Counted from the first letter of the stretch, positions 7,415-17,312 are shown. The stretch: 39,146 bases of DNA from Deltaproteobacteria bacterium (GCA_024276905.1 JAJRWF010000088.1:1-39146); one strand, 5' to 3'. Numbers and translations are program-made. The notes: generated by a model not told the origin, from the sequence alone.

Positions 7415-8452
7415 TTAATCGAGGCTGATCGGTGTTACCCGAATTTCAATCGCAGCATTCTCCCCGCTCCTGATCTGCAGACCGTGATCGGCACTCCCCT
7501 CGTAGAGGCCGAAAAGCTCATCCGGGGCCGGAGAATCCCCATAGGCTTGACGGGCACCGATATAATAGGTTCCCGTTTCCCGAAAACTGAGCTCAAACCG
7601 GCCGTCGGCAGAGGTTTGCGGACTTAAAGCCGCTGGTCGTTGATGTCCGATAACCGGATTACGATAGGCAAAGACATGCAGCCCGGCCAGCGGCCTGCCG
7701 GTCTCGTCAAGAACACGGCCCTTCAGCCGGATAGACGAGGGCCGACCAGGGACAGCAGCGCCCTGCTGGCCTGGTTGCCGAACAACCATCGGCAGAATAA
7801 CACTGGTGACTTTCCCGGCCTTGAGGTTCAGAGGATTCCCGGCATAGACGCCCAGCATGTCACCCTCTGTCAGCGGCCCGACCCGTTCACCACTCTGCCG
7901 TTTCCGGGCAACCAGAAAATAACTGCTTTCCGGCAGACCGTCGAACGCAAAAAAGCCCGCGTCATCAGTCGGCGCCGAAAGACGGTAACCCTGCCCCTTG
8001 AGATCTTCGGCAACATCGAGGTAAAGCGAGACATAAGCACCAGCCAGCGGCTGGTCATTAACGGTTACAACCCCCTCCAGGGCAGCGGTATATTCATCAG
8101 CATAGACCGAAGTTGTCGGCGCGGAAACTCTAACCGCCTGAAGACCGGCCCACAATGGCCGCCCCTCCTGCGCCAACAGTGGATTCCGCCCACAGAAGGC
8201 GAAATAACGACCATCGGTTGACCTTGCATAGAGGGCGGTAAATCCGGCCGGAAGCTCAAGGTGAAAGAGGCCCTGCGGATCTGTCAGCGCCACTTTGCCG
8301 AGTGGTTTCCCCGCCGGGTTCAAATCAGCATAGGCCCGGACCCGCATCTCCGGCAACGGGTCATCTCCCAGTACGACCCGCCCCTCGATCTGTGCTGCCG
8401 TTGCAGTGCCTGACGTACACACCAGCACCAGAAAAACCAGCAGATACTTCAT
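7415..8452 (-). CDS. Triple carboxypeptidase-regulatory-like domain protein (module 3)
   Basis: A 345-residue exported protein (signal peptide 1-19, ending ATAA) made of three carboxypeptidase-regulatory-like/Cna-B-like beta-sandwiches of about 100 residues, starting near 22, 125 and 240. Each opens with a G-V-V/L strand and P-L-A-G, and has a DGxFxL-type turn and an LPxxxYFLVARK-like strand. Repeat 2 carries GDMLGVYAGNPLNLKAGK, a signature shared with the paralogues at 9782-10816 and 12003-13070. No catalytic zinc site is present, so this is a structural or adhesive protein, not a peptidase. It overlaps the upstream beta-helix gene by 4 bp. Confidence 0.86.
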   Translation of the reverse strand: MKYLLVFLVLVCTSGTATAAQIEGRVVLGDDPLPEMRVRAYADLNPAGKPLGKVALTDPQGLFHLELPAGFTALYARSTDGRYFAFCGRNPLLAQEGRPLWAGLQAVRVSAPTTSVYADEYTAALEGVVTVNDQPLAGAYVSLYLDVAEDLKGQGYRLSAPTDDAGFFAFDGLPESSYFLVARKRQSGERVGPLTEGDMLGVYAGNPLNLKAGKVTSVILPMVVRQPGQQGAAVPGRPSSIRLKGRVLDETGRPLAGLHVFAYRNPVIGHQRPAALSPQTSADGRFELSFRETGTYYIGARQAYGDSPAPDELFGLYEGSADHGLQIRSGENAAIEIRVTPISLD

Positions 8453-9801
8453 CGGGAAGGCCCGGCATTTTCGACCGGCTCCATCAGTAACGGCAGGTAA
8501 CGAATTTCATCCAGCTGATAGCTGTCCGGGCCGAAACCTTCATAGGTCACGGTCGGCTTGTCCTTGCGATCATAGAAAAAATCCAGATTTTGTTCAGGTG
8601 TCGCCGAGTAGAGCAGCGGCGTCTTCTCGCCCCACCAGTTATCAGCAAGATCAACAACGGCGACAAACTCTGTCGGGGCCTTTCCGAGCATGGTATTTTT
8701 ACTGCCACGTGCCCGGGCAGCCTTCATCACCAAACGCTTGGAGCCGGAACGCTTTTCCCAATCGGCACTTTGGTAGATACCGATGCGCGCACCCTCTGTC
8801 GTCTGTTCAAAGTTATTCTGTCTGACCAGCGGATAGGATGAATAATCAACAAACAGCGCCTGACGGTTACCGGTAAAACTGTTGTAACGAATTTTGGGAT
8901 TCGATTTACGGTTGTTGTATACCGCAGTATCATTTTGCTGGAACAGGTTATGTTCGATCTGTGCCGAACCGAACTGATCGTTCTGGACCCCGGTGCCATT
9001 GCCGATAAAACGATTGTTACGCACTGCGGGAAAGGAGAAAGAAAAATTAACCAGTCCGTACTTATTGTCGCGAAAAAGATTCTCCTCCACCTGTGGCGTA
9101 TTCTGGGTCTGGTAACAGTAGAGACCGACCTGGTTGTCGATAAACGTATTTTTTCGTATCAGGTCCGGATACTGCTGCAACAGGCCGATACCCTGCTCGT
9201 TCTTTTCAAAACGATTATTTTATATCAGACCACGACTGCTGTTCGAAGCGCTGATCCCACTTTTTTTGTGCCCGCTGAAACTGTTGCCGACAACTCTGGG
9301 GGATGAGCGCATCTCGATTCCCAGCCCGAGACCATTATCGACAAATCGGTTATTGACAATTTCGGCGCTCGATTCTCGCAACAGCTTGACGGCAACCTCG
9401 CAGGCGGTGAAACGACTGCGTGCAATCAACGGTGAGGTCGCAATGATCCCCAGCGCCTGTGCGCAATTACGGAAGCGGGCCTGAACGATTCGGCTGCCTT
9501 TTGCTGCCTCAACAAAATTGATCCCTTGCCAGCCTTTGACTGCATCAAAAACAACCGGACTGTCTGCAGAGCCCTCGACCAGCAAACGCCCCTGAACCGA
9601 GATCGTATGCGCAGGGTCGAGGATTTTGATTCTGGTCCCGGCGGCGATACGTAAGACACCGGCGCGCGTAATCTGCACCGGGTCCTCAAGTTCAACGGTC
9701 CCCTGCCAGAGAGCGGCTTTCTCAATTTTCTGTGGTTGTGCCTGCACCATCAGCGGCAGCACAAGCAGAAACGGTAAAAGTTTAAGGATGCGGTGCAACA
9801 T
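8449..9801 (-). pseudogene. Parallel beta-helix protein (module 2, class 2), split by in-frame TAA
   Basis: One gene of 450 codons interrupted by a TAA at 9222-9220. The upstream part (9801-9223) has a signal peptide and beta-helix rungs ending SSRGLI; the downstream part continues in the same frame with NNRFEKNEQGIGLLQQYP, completing a normal rung. ATA-TAA-AAT-AAT reads as I-Y-N-N if TAA were TAT, so one base change explains the break. The C-terminal part has several NxFxxNxxG rungs, the NWWG motif and a YDRKDKPTVTYEG tail, like its paralogue at 10813-12006. Any start for the second half (a TTG at 9180) would lie in the middle of the helix. The lesion could be real or a sequencing error. The start overlaps the previous gene by 20 bp. 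Confidence 0.85.
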
Positions 9802-10816
9802 TGATCCTGACCTCCCTGCTTAACTGTTTGGCCGACAGGGAAACGCCCTTGTCCCCCGGTGTCTGCAAACGTCCATACAATTCACCGCTTGAAGCCGGCC
9901 CTCCGATCAGCTCACGTGCCAGCAGCCAGTAAGTCCCGGTTTCAGGGATCGACAGACTGAAACTGCCATCCTCGGCGCTGGCAGCCGAAATATAGGCCGG
10001 GGTTCCGGTCATGGTGAGGCTGCGATAGGCAAAAACCCGTAAGCCATCAGCCGGCTTTCCGTCCGGTCCGACAACCGTCCCGGTAATCCCTGAAAAAACC
10101 AGGTCCGGGTCTTCTTCAAGCATCGAGAGCCGGGTGATGGTTTCAAGCTGAATGTTCTTCAGTTCACCCTTCTCAACATGCACCGGATTACCGTGGTAAA
10201 AATTGAAATAATCACCGATTTCTATCGGTCCGTACTGCCCGCCCTTCAGACGTTTACGCGCCAGCAACCAGTAATCACCAGGTGGCAGAGACATCCGGAA
10301 ACGGCCCTTTTCGACCGGTTGAATAAACCAGGCCGGGCCCTTGAAATCGCTGTCCGTTTTCTTGTAAACATAGAGATAGGTTCGCTCAAGTGGTTGATCC
10401 TGGTAACTGATCTCACCCCAGATGCCGGACCGTTTCGATTTTTTTGCCGCCTCTTCCTGTGGAAGACGGATCAGGTTGAATCCGACCTGCCGAAACCCCT
10501 GAGAGGGAACCACCACCGGAGCCCCACTGTAATAGCAGAAATAGTCCCCCGGCCTTGGGTCGGCATCATAGTTACGCGCGGTCAGATAATAACGCCCGGC
10601 AGGCAGTTCCAGGCGATAGGTGCCGTCCTGAGCTGTCGGGGCTGAAACGGCCGCAACCCGGTCGGAGACAATGTCTGTGATCGAACGATATGCCCTGACC
10701 CGCACCTCGGGAATCAACTCGCCACGCCAGGCAACCCGGCCCTTGACTCCACTGGCAGCCAGCAGATTCGACGGCGCAAGCATCAAACAGACAATCATGA
10801 CGGGCAAGAGTTTCAT
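9782..10816 (-). CDS. Triple carboxypeptidase-regulatory-like domain protein (module 2)
   Basis: A 344-residue exported protein (signal to about residue 20, ending LAA-S) with three Cna-B-like/carboxypeptidase-regulatory beta-sandwich repeats. Repeat 1 has YRLELPAGRYYLTARNY, repeat 2 has MSLPPGDYWLLARKR and GDYFNFYHGNPVHVEKGE, and repeat 3 has VFAYRSLTMTGTPAYIS with SIPETGTYWLLAREL. The same landmarks recur in the module 1 and module 3 proteins, showing duplication followed by divergence. It overlaps the next beta-helix gene by 20 bp and the previous one by 4 bp. A structural, periplasmic role is inferred; no enzymatic residues are visible. Confidence 0.86.
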   Translation of the reverse strand: MKLLPVMIVCLMLAPSNLLAASGVKGRVAWRGELIPEVRVRAYRSITDIVSDRVAAVSAPTAQDGTYRLELPAGRYYLTARNYDADPRPGDYFCYYSGAPVVVPSQGFRQVGFNLIRLPQEEAAKKSKRSGIWGEISYQDQPLERTYLYVYKKTDSDFKGPAWFIQPVEKGRFRMSLPPGDYWLLARKRLKGGQYGPIEIGDYFNFYHGNPVHVEKGELKNIQLETITRLSMLEEDPDLVFSGITGTVVGPDGKPADGLRVFAYRSLTMTGTPAYISAASAEDGSFSLSIPETGTYWLLARELIGGPASSGELYGRLQTPGDKGVSLSAKQLSREVRINVAPHP

Positions 10817-12006
10817 TTCAGAACCTCTGAGGTATAAGGTTGTCGGCCAACAGGAAACCAGCGCACCCGGTCGAGCGGATAACTCGCGCCCTCGTCCTCG
10901 AACAACGGCTGATCACGACCATCGGTAATCCACGGAAGGTTGGCCTCCGCCCCCAGGTTTTCAAGTTCAAGCGCCGCCCTTTTCCCCCACCAGTTCTGGC
11001 GGGCATCCACCGTTCCGTCAAGACTCTGCGCCCGACGTTGCTCTTCGGTCACCTGGGTCTGTTTTTGACCGCCGAAGGCCCCCTGCCCGGCAATCTGCTG
11101 CTGTCGGGTTGCGGCACCTTTCTGCTTTTCCCATAGCGAAGACTGATATTCGAGTACCAGGGCCTGTGGATTACCGACAAAATCATTGTGCCTTATCTGC
11201 GGATAAGAGGAGTAGCTGATGTGGATCGCCTGGCGGTTTTGCTGAAACAGATTGCGCTTTATCTGTGGATCTGAGCGTCTAAAAAGCTTGATCGCGATCT
11301 GGTTCTTGTCAAATCGGTTGGCGGTAATTTGCGGCCGGGCAGTCCGATCAACCTTGATGCCGATTCCATTGCTGCGAAACAGGTTATTTTCAATCAACGG
11401 ATCACTCGCGAAATGAGAGATCATCAGTCCGGTCGGATTGTCAACGAACTGATTCCCGCTGAATTTTTTCGGCAGCGCACGGTAGATGTAAGCGCCAAAC
11501 TTGCCTTGCCGCTCAAAACGATTATCGATTACCATCGCGGCGGTTTCGTCTTTGAGAAAAAGGCCGACTCGGCTGTTGTCGCGGAAAATGGAATTTCCGA
11601 TCAAGGCCTTGCTCATGCGGCGTAGTTCGATGCCGATACGATTCTTTTCGAGCAACAGGCCGGTCAGTTGCGGTTCACCACCAATCACGCTGATTCCGGT
11701 CTGCGCTCCACTGATCCGGCAGTTCTTCAGCCAGGTTTGAGAATCGGTGCCTTTCAGAACCAGCCCCGGCCAGTTCGCTCCGTTGAACTCAACATCAACG
11801 GCCTGAAGCTGGCCGACGATTTCTATTCCGGCGTCAGATACCACACGACTGCCGGGAGCAATAATCAGCTGACCACCCTTTTCAACCCGCAGGGCCTCGG
11901 TGAGCCTTATCTCACCCTGCCAGTGTTCAGTCCGGTCAATCACCCTGGCAGCAGTCACGGTCGGCAAAAAAGCCAGAAAAAGCAGAAGGCACAGAAAACG
12001 CATCAC
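10813..12006 (-). CDS. Parallel beta-helix (NosD-like) protein (module 1, class 2)
   Basis: A 397-residue exported protein (signal 1-19, ending VTA-A). A short capping region is followed by about ten right-handed beta-helix rungs, for example NRIGIELRRMSKALIGNSIF, NSRVGLFL and SYPQIRHNDFVGN. Near residue 285 a loop rich in Lys and Gln interrupts the helix. The C-terminus has NWWG and a YPLDRVRWFPVG tail like the broken paralogue at 8449-9801. The fold is the NosD/carbohydrate-binding beta-helix type, and no pectinase or lyase catalytic residues are obvious. It overlaps both neighbouring carboxypeptidase-regulatory-like genes by 4 bp. Confidence 0.88.
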   Translation of the reverse strand: MMRFLCLLLFLAFLPTVTAARVIDRTEHWQGEIRLTEALRVEKGGQLIIAPGSRVVSDAGIEIVGQLQAVDVEFNGANWPGLVLKGTDSQTWLKNCRISGAQTGISVIGGEPQLTGLLLEKNRIGIELRRMSKALIGNSIFRDNSRVGLFLKDETAAMVIDNRFERQGKFGAYIYRALPKKFSGNQFVDNPTGLMISHFASDPLIENNLFRSNGIGIKVDRTARPQITANRFDKNQIAIKLFRRSDPQIKRNLFQQNRQAIHISYSSYPQIRHNDFVGNPQALVLEYQSSLWEKQKGAATRQQQIAGQGAFGGQKQTQVTEEQRRAQSLDGTVDARQNWWGKRAALELENLGAEANLPWITDGRDQPLFEDEGASYPLDRVRWFPVGRQPYTSEVLK

Positions 12007-13070
12007 CAGACCTCCCGTACCAGGATATCGCCCAGATCGGTCGCCTGGCCAGGTTTGACATCAACTCCATGATCGGGGCGATCGTCATAAGTCCCGACCC
12101 ATTCCCCCGGCTCTAGAGGCCCCCCGAAGGTACTGCGTGCGCCAATGAAGAACTCGCCACCCTTATCAAGATAGATACGGAAACGACCGTCCTCAGCAGT
12201 CGGCATCGAAATAAAATTCGGTTTGCCGATCATTCGGTTGTCACGATAAGCAAACAGATAAATCCCGGCGACCGGAGAACGATCTTCATCGACTACCCGC
12301 CCGCTCAGCCAGGTCGAAGTCTGCGCGAACTTCCCCTTGGCCAGTCGGCGTTGTTTTGCGGCATCGGTGACTGGCTGAAGCGACCAGTCCAGCAACTGTC
12401 GCTGTTCCCCACCTTCCAGCAACACCGGGTTCTGCGGGTACTCAGCGTTCAAGTCACCGGCCTGAGGATCACCGGCCCGGGAGCCGTCACTTCGTTTCCG
12501 CGCCGCCAGCCAGTAACTGCCCGGCGCAAGATTGAGGGTAAAACGACCCTTTTCATCCGCTCGCACCACCAGTCCGTATGACGGACCAGTCAGAGAATCT
12601 CCACGCGTATAGACATAAACAAAAGCATCCGCCAGGGGCTTACCATCGCGTAACAGTTGCCCGCTGGCACCGGTTTTCCCGTCTGAGAGGATCGCCCCTT
12701 CGAATCCGACTTCCTTAAGCGACAGGGGTTCAATAACCCTGAAACCCTTATCAACCACAACCGGATTTTGCGGATATTCCGCCATCAACATCCGGTTGAC
12801 TCCGCCACCCTGCTCCTTCTTTTTGCCGATCAGATAGTAGTTTCCCGGTGGCAGTTGCGCCCGGAAAGTCCCAGCGGCATCGGTCGTCACAACACTGAAA
12901 GGGGAGGATGAACGTTCGTTGCCGCTTTTGAGATAAAACTCAACCCGTGCCTGACCTAATGACTTCTGATGAAACAACAACTGACCCTTGACACCGGTTT
13001 CGCCGTCAGAACAGGCCTGCAACGACAAGAGCAGGACGAGGATCAAAAATTGATGCAGAAAGCGTATCAA
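12003..13070 (-). CDS. Triple carboxypeptidase-regulatory-like domain lipoprotein (module 1)
   Basis: A 355-residue lipoprotein: hydrophobic N-terminus then lipobox LQAC, with Cys at about residue 20. Three Cna-B-like/carboxypeptidase-regulatory repeats follow. Landmarks are FRAQLPPGNYYLIGKKKE with MAEYPQNPVVVDKGF in repeat 1, LNLAPGSYWLAARKRSDG with LNAEYPQNPVLLEGGE in repeat 2, and LFAYRDNRMIGKPNFIS with GEFFIGAR in repeat 3. It is the first and only clearly lipidated member of the three paralogues, so it may anchor the others to a membrane; that is inference. It overlaps the spermidine-synthase-like gene and the next beta-helix gene by 4 bp each. Confidence 0.87.
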   Translation of the reverse strand: MIRFLHQFLILVLLLSLQACSDGETGVKGQLLFHQKSLGQARVEFYLKSGNERSSSPFSVVTTDAAGTFRAQLPPGNYYLIGKKKEQGGGVNRMLMAEYPQNPVVVDKGFRVIEPLSLKEVGFEGAILSDGKTGASGQLLRDGKPLADAFVYVYTRGDSLTGPSYGLVVRADEKGRFTLNLAPGSYWLAARKRSDGSRAGDPQAGDLNAEYPQNPVLLEGGEQRQLLDWSLQPVTDAAKQRRLAKGKFAQTSTWLSGRVVDEDRSPVAGIYLFAYRDNRMIGKPNFISMPTAEDGRFRIYLDKGGEFFIGARSTFGGPLEPGEWVGTYDDRPDHGVDVKPGQATDLGDILVREVW

Positions 13071-15480
13071 AAGGAACTCCGTGGCAACAACAGAATTGCA
13101 ACCAGATAGATTGCAGCTCCCGTCAGGATGGTGACATTGAAACCAAAGTTCATCGCCGCAACCACCGCGAGTATCGTTCCGAGAACACTGGCAGCACCGT
13201 TAATCCCCCAACTCCAGGGGATCGCACTGCCATCGGGATGCAGCAGGGCGATTCCGAGCGGCAACGGCATGCCAAGCAGTAAGGCCAGAGGGATCAGTAA
13301 AATCACGGCGATCAGACAACGCATCAGCAATGTCAGGCCGACCAACCCGCCAAGCAGTCCCGGCAACAGATAACAGTAGACTGGTGTCAGCAAGACAAGT
13401 GCCAAGAGAATCCGTTTGAGGAAGCTGCGATCCCCCGCCTTCGAAGCAGAGAGACGGCTGCCGATGCCGGAGAAGATCAACAGGGCAAACAGAATCACCG
13501 CCAGAGAATAAATCGGATGGCCGAGGAAGAGGATGAAACGCCGCAACAGACCGATCTCAATCATCATGAAACCGAGCCCCAGACAACTGAAGTAACCGGC
13601 CCGGCGCAGAGCCTGGCGATTATCTGCATCCTTCTTGCGGCTCAGCAACAGGGGCAGCGCAAAGACCAGCGCCACCAGCACGCTTGTCACCAGCAGCAAG
13701 TTGCGCAGAATCAGGATCGCCCGATCTTCAAATGGGCTGCGTTCCGGGAAAGAGAACAGATCCAGAAAGGCGGCAGGTTTGAGCATGTAATAGAAAAGGG
13801 CCGATTATCATCGGTCGGAGTAATATCAAAAGGAAAATCACGATAAAATTGATCACTCCCCGTTGACGCAATCAACGCCCTGAAAGTTCGGTCGCCTTTT
13901 TTCGCTCCAGGAAGATAAACGATATCGTAATTCTGCTTTCTCGATACCTCCCTCAACTGCTCCAGTTCAACCTTGGTAAAGGGATTTTTCTTGAGCATGA
14001 AGTTGGCCAGTCCCCGTTCCTTGATGACCGCAATATGGGCAGCCGGATCAGCAACACCTGCGTCTTTGAGCAACTCCAGGCCCAACGAAACCAGGCGCAG
14101 GGTTTCTCGTTCAAAAATAAAACGTGAAATGGTCAACACGCCGTCCGGCTTGAGATGACCCCAGTAATCCTGAAACGCCTCAAGCGTATAGAGGTTGTTT
14201 TCCGAGAGGGTAAAAGCCCCGGCCGCAGGTGGCATCCGCCCGAAAACAGCCGACGCCTGGATGATATTGAAGCTCTCCCTGGAGCGTCGAATATAGCTGC
14301 GTCCTTCTGCAATCTGCAGTTCGACTCCAGGCCGGCGGTAGAGCGTCCCGGTAAAATCGGCAAAGCGCTCGTTGACGGCTTCGACAATCAGTGGATTGAT
14401 TTCAACTGGCACAATGCGTCGGGCACCATTGGCCATCGCCGTCAGAACGTCCTTGCCGCCGCCCGGCCCGATGATCAGACTTTCGGCCCCAGGGCGTAAC
14501 AGATATGCCAGATTGATCACATTCTGACGGAAAAACTGCAGGGTTTCCTCTCCCTGCCAGCGATACATCGTGGTATAGCCGGTATCATCGACCACCATCC
14601 CCAACTGCTCAGGAACCGGCCCCCGGTAGTTGCGTGACAGCCCCCAGGCGCGTCCCATCTCTTCGGCCTGCGCCGGGTAGACCGCAACCCGAGAGAAAGA
14701 ATTCCACGAGCGCCAGAGCAGGTTCGGCTCATAGCGACCACGCACAAAATGAATATCGGCAAAACGTCCGATCTGGTTGCCGACACTTAAGCTGAGCAGC
14801 AACAGGGCAACCAGCGGTATCCAGCGACGTAATCTGCCCTGCCGAGGACTGAGCAAAAAAGCTCCCAGGACAAAGCAGAGTCCGACCACCAGCAGACTGG
14901 TAATTCCACCGACCAGTTTGAGCACCAGAATAATCAGCAGGCAGCCACTACCGGCACCGAGCAGATCGAAAAAATAGAGCCGACCGACCTGACGATGGTA
15001 ACGGCCGAGCAGCAAAGTGACCACCAGACCACTGAAAAAAAACGGCAGCGCAGTCGCCAGATAGAGCAGGGTCAAGAGCAGCAGTTGTCCCATCTCAAGC
15101 GACTGCCGCACATTCCCTTGCTGGAAAGGCTGATAGAAGGGCTGATGGAAAAATGAGAGAATCCGGAAACCGAATTGCGGGTCGGCTCGAAACAGCAGAA
15201 AAACGCCGAATAGCAAGAGCGTCGAAAGACCTGCCAGCAAAGCAAAAAGTCCGGGTTGTGCGACCCTTTCTGCTTTGAACCACAGAGGACGCAGGTAGAC
15301 CAGCAAAGCCGCAGCACCAAGTCCGAACAGCGCCAGACTGATTGCCATTGACGCAAAGTGGTACCACATCAGCACCGAAAAAATCCGTGTCAGCAGCAAC
15401 TCGTACATCAGGGTCGCCATGCAGACGATAAAAATCCCCGCGCAGAGCGACGAAAATCTTTCCGGCAGTCCGTTGTTCAC
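13067..15480 (-). pseudogene. Membrane spermidine-synthase-like protein, frameshifted
   Basis: A single gene of about 805 codons broken by a one-base deletion near 13794-13797. The 5' part (15480 to the break) has N-terminal membrane helices, a SAM-binding methyltransferase-like domain with LIIGPGGGKDVLTA and VEINPLIVEAVNERF, and ends at TPTDDNRPF before going off-frame. The 3' part (in frame from about 13793 to 13067) resumes with YYMLKPAAFLDLFSFP and continues through at least six membrane helices. Restoring a fifth T to the TTTT run rebuilds a continuous RPFFYYMLKP junction, the usual form in this family. Such proteins are fused to MFS-like helices and their substrate is unknown. The gene overlaps both neighbours by 4 bp. 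The indel may be real or a homopolymer sequencing error. Confidence 0.86.
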
Positions 15481-17312
15481 TGCAGATTCCTTCCGCGTTT
15501 CAACTGCAGAGCGTGCAGATTCCGGTCACGACTGCCGAAGTAGAGACGGTTCCCTGTCACCAGCACCTGCGATTGAAGTGCCCCCTGAACCCTGTATTCG
15601 GCAAGGGTTCGTCCGCTATCCGGGTCGATCAGAGACAGGAGTCCATCGTTGTCACCAACCAGCAGTCCGGCATCAGTGTTACTCGGAGTCGCATAGACCG
15701 ACCCGCCCAGGTTTCGGATCCAGATTGTCTGGCCCGTATCCGGGTCAAGTTTCCACAAGGTGCCCGCTGCGGTCACGACAAAAAGTTTTCCATCGTTCAC
15801 AAGTGGGGCGGCGTAGAAACAGGGCTGATCAAGAGCTCGCGTCCAGAGCAAGGTTCCCTCGGCACTCAGTGCCGTCAGAGTCCCCTTCTTGTCGAGCAAC
15901 ACGATCCCGCCGACAGGCAAAAGCACCGGCGAAGAAAGCAGCGGCGCGGCAAATGTCTTTTCCCACAACAAGTTTCCCATTCCGTCGAGAACGCTCAGGG
16001 TTCCGTTACCACTGGGCTGGTAGATTTTCCCTTCTGCAACCAAAGGCGTCGCCCGCAACGGCAGCCCAACATCATACTGCCAGCGCGGCGTCAGACTTTT
16101 GCGCTCAAACGCGTAAAGAGTCCCGTTCCAGGCCGGCAGAAGCACTAACTGATCGGCCAACGCAAGACCCGCCTGACGGTGGTCATCGGCCGGGCTCGGC
16201 GGGAATTCAAAAAACCGCCGGGGCTGGCCGTTACTTTGGTCAATCACGTAAACTTGTCGTTTCCAGTTCTGCACCAGAAGCTGGCCCTCTGCAAGGAGCA
16301 ATGAAGAATCAATCACATCCCCCAAGTCCGACTGCCAGCTCAGCTTTCCTTGAGAATCGACTGCGCGAAGCAGGCCATCCCAGGAAGCAAAAAATATTTT
16401 TCCGTCATCACTGGCGGGACCAGAGTCCACAAACCCTGCGGTCGGATGACGCCAGAGCGGGACGAACTGCGCACTGCGCACTCTTCCGGCACCGAAAAGC
16501 CAGTCAGTTGTCGGAGCCATTGTAACCCGTCCCAGTTCCGGATCATCCTGTTGATCGTAGATCGACTGACTGATCTGGACCGGATCACTGCTCCCCCACC
16601 AGTTCCCGGCCAGCTCAACATCATCCGCAAAAAAATCTCCCAGTTGAAGGTTGAGCCCATTACGGTAGATATTGTTGCGACTCACAACCGATTTCCCCGG
16701 TTTTTCAAACAGAAAGAGGCCAACCCGGTTGTCACGGATAATATTGTCGGTCAGAGTGATTTCGGAATCGCGAAAGTTGATCCCTTTGCCGGAGTTATTC
16801 TCAATCAGATTATTCTTGAGCAAAAACCGGGAACGCCCGAGGCGACTGCCGTCGATATTATGGTGAATATGACTGTTGCGCAGGTAACCGCGGGTAAAGT
16901 GAGCGTGCAGCGTATAGGCGCTGTCGCGAAACTCGCACCAGTCGAAGCGGAGCCGCCGCGCGAAATCGCTACGAATCTCCAGCCAGTCTCCAGCTGCAGA
17001 ATTCGCTTCTGCCGACATGAAACGGATCGGTTGCAACTCCGTACCAATCGCCACAAGACTGCCTTTAACGATAATTGTCGCATCACCAAGACCGTCGCGA
17101 TCAGCGTCACGCCGGACGAAACGGACACTGGTTCCTGGTGCGAGGCGCAGGGTGACGCCATGGGCAACAGTCACCTCACCGTCGATCACTACTTGACCCT
17201 GCCATCGGGTATCAACCGTTAAAAGGGTATTCCCCTGCAGAAGCGTTTTTTGCGCTGCGACCGGTGTCAGGGAACAGCCTGCAAGCAGAAAGAGCAGTGT
17301 CAACAAGCGCAT
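15477..17312 (-). CDS. Beta-helix plus PQQ-like beta-propeller lipoprotein, first gene of the operon
   Basis: A 611-residue lipoprotein: MRLLTLLFLLAGC gives a clear lipobox with Cys at residue 13. ATG 17312 is chosen over an upstream ATG at 17390 because it begins the signal peptide and follows AGGAAA. Residues of about 25-280 form a beta-helix with an acidic DADRDGLGDATI loop, IHHNIDGSRL-type rungs, NWWG and YDQQDDPELGRV. Residues of about 290-610 form a PQQ-like/quinoprotein-type propeller with repeated blades such as FFASWDGLLRAVDSQGKLSW and VYATPSNTDAG. Blades lack an obvious PQQ-binding set, so a scaffold role is likelier than dehydrogenase activity. The start lies about 60 bp below a sigma54-like site. 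It overlaps the next gene by 4 bp. Confidence 0.87.
   Translation of the reverse strand: MRLLTLLFLLAGCSLTPVAAQKTLLQGNTLLTVDTRWQGQVVIDGEVTVAHGVTLRLAPGTSVRFVRRDADRDGLGDATIIVKGSLVAIGTELQPIRFMSAEANSAAGDWLEIRSDFARRLRFDWCEFRDSAYTLHAHFTRGYLRNSHIHHNIDGSRLGRSRFLLKNNLIENNSGKGINFRDSEITLTDNIIRDNRVGLFLFEKPGKSVVSRNNIYRNGLNLQLGDFFADDVELAGNWWGSSDPVQISQSIYDQQDDPELGRVTMAPTTDWLFGAGRVRSAQFVPLWRHPTAGFVDSGPASDDGKIFFASWDGLLRAVDSQGKLSWQSDLGDVIDSSLLLAEGQLLVQNWKRQVYVIDQSNGQPRRFFEFPPSPADDHRQAGLALADQLVLLPAWNGTLYAFERKSLTPRWQYDVGLPLRATPLVAEGKIYQPSGNGTLSVLDGMGNLLWEKTFAAPLLSSPVLLPVGGIVLLDKKGTLTALSAEGTLLWTRALDQPCFYAAPLVNDGKLFVVTAAGTLWKLDPDTGQTIWIRNLGGSVYATPSNTDAGLLVGDNDGLLSLIDPDSGRTLAEYRVQGALQSQVLVTGNRLYFGSRDRNLHALQLKRGRNLQ

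Noticed and set aside
15419-16525. A 368-codon plus-strand frame over the PQQ/beta-helix gene
   Set aside because: Low-complexity, Arg/Ser/Pro-rich translation without family features; the minus strand holds a clear lipoprotein.
2583-17312. Interpretation of the operon as a nitrous oxide reductase (nos) cluster
   Set aside because: NosD-like beta-helices and a NapH/NosR-like ferredoxin recall nos, but no NosZ, NosF, NosY or NosL is present and the beta-helix genes are multiplied and paired with other domains.
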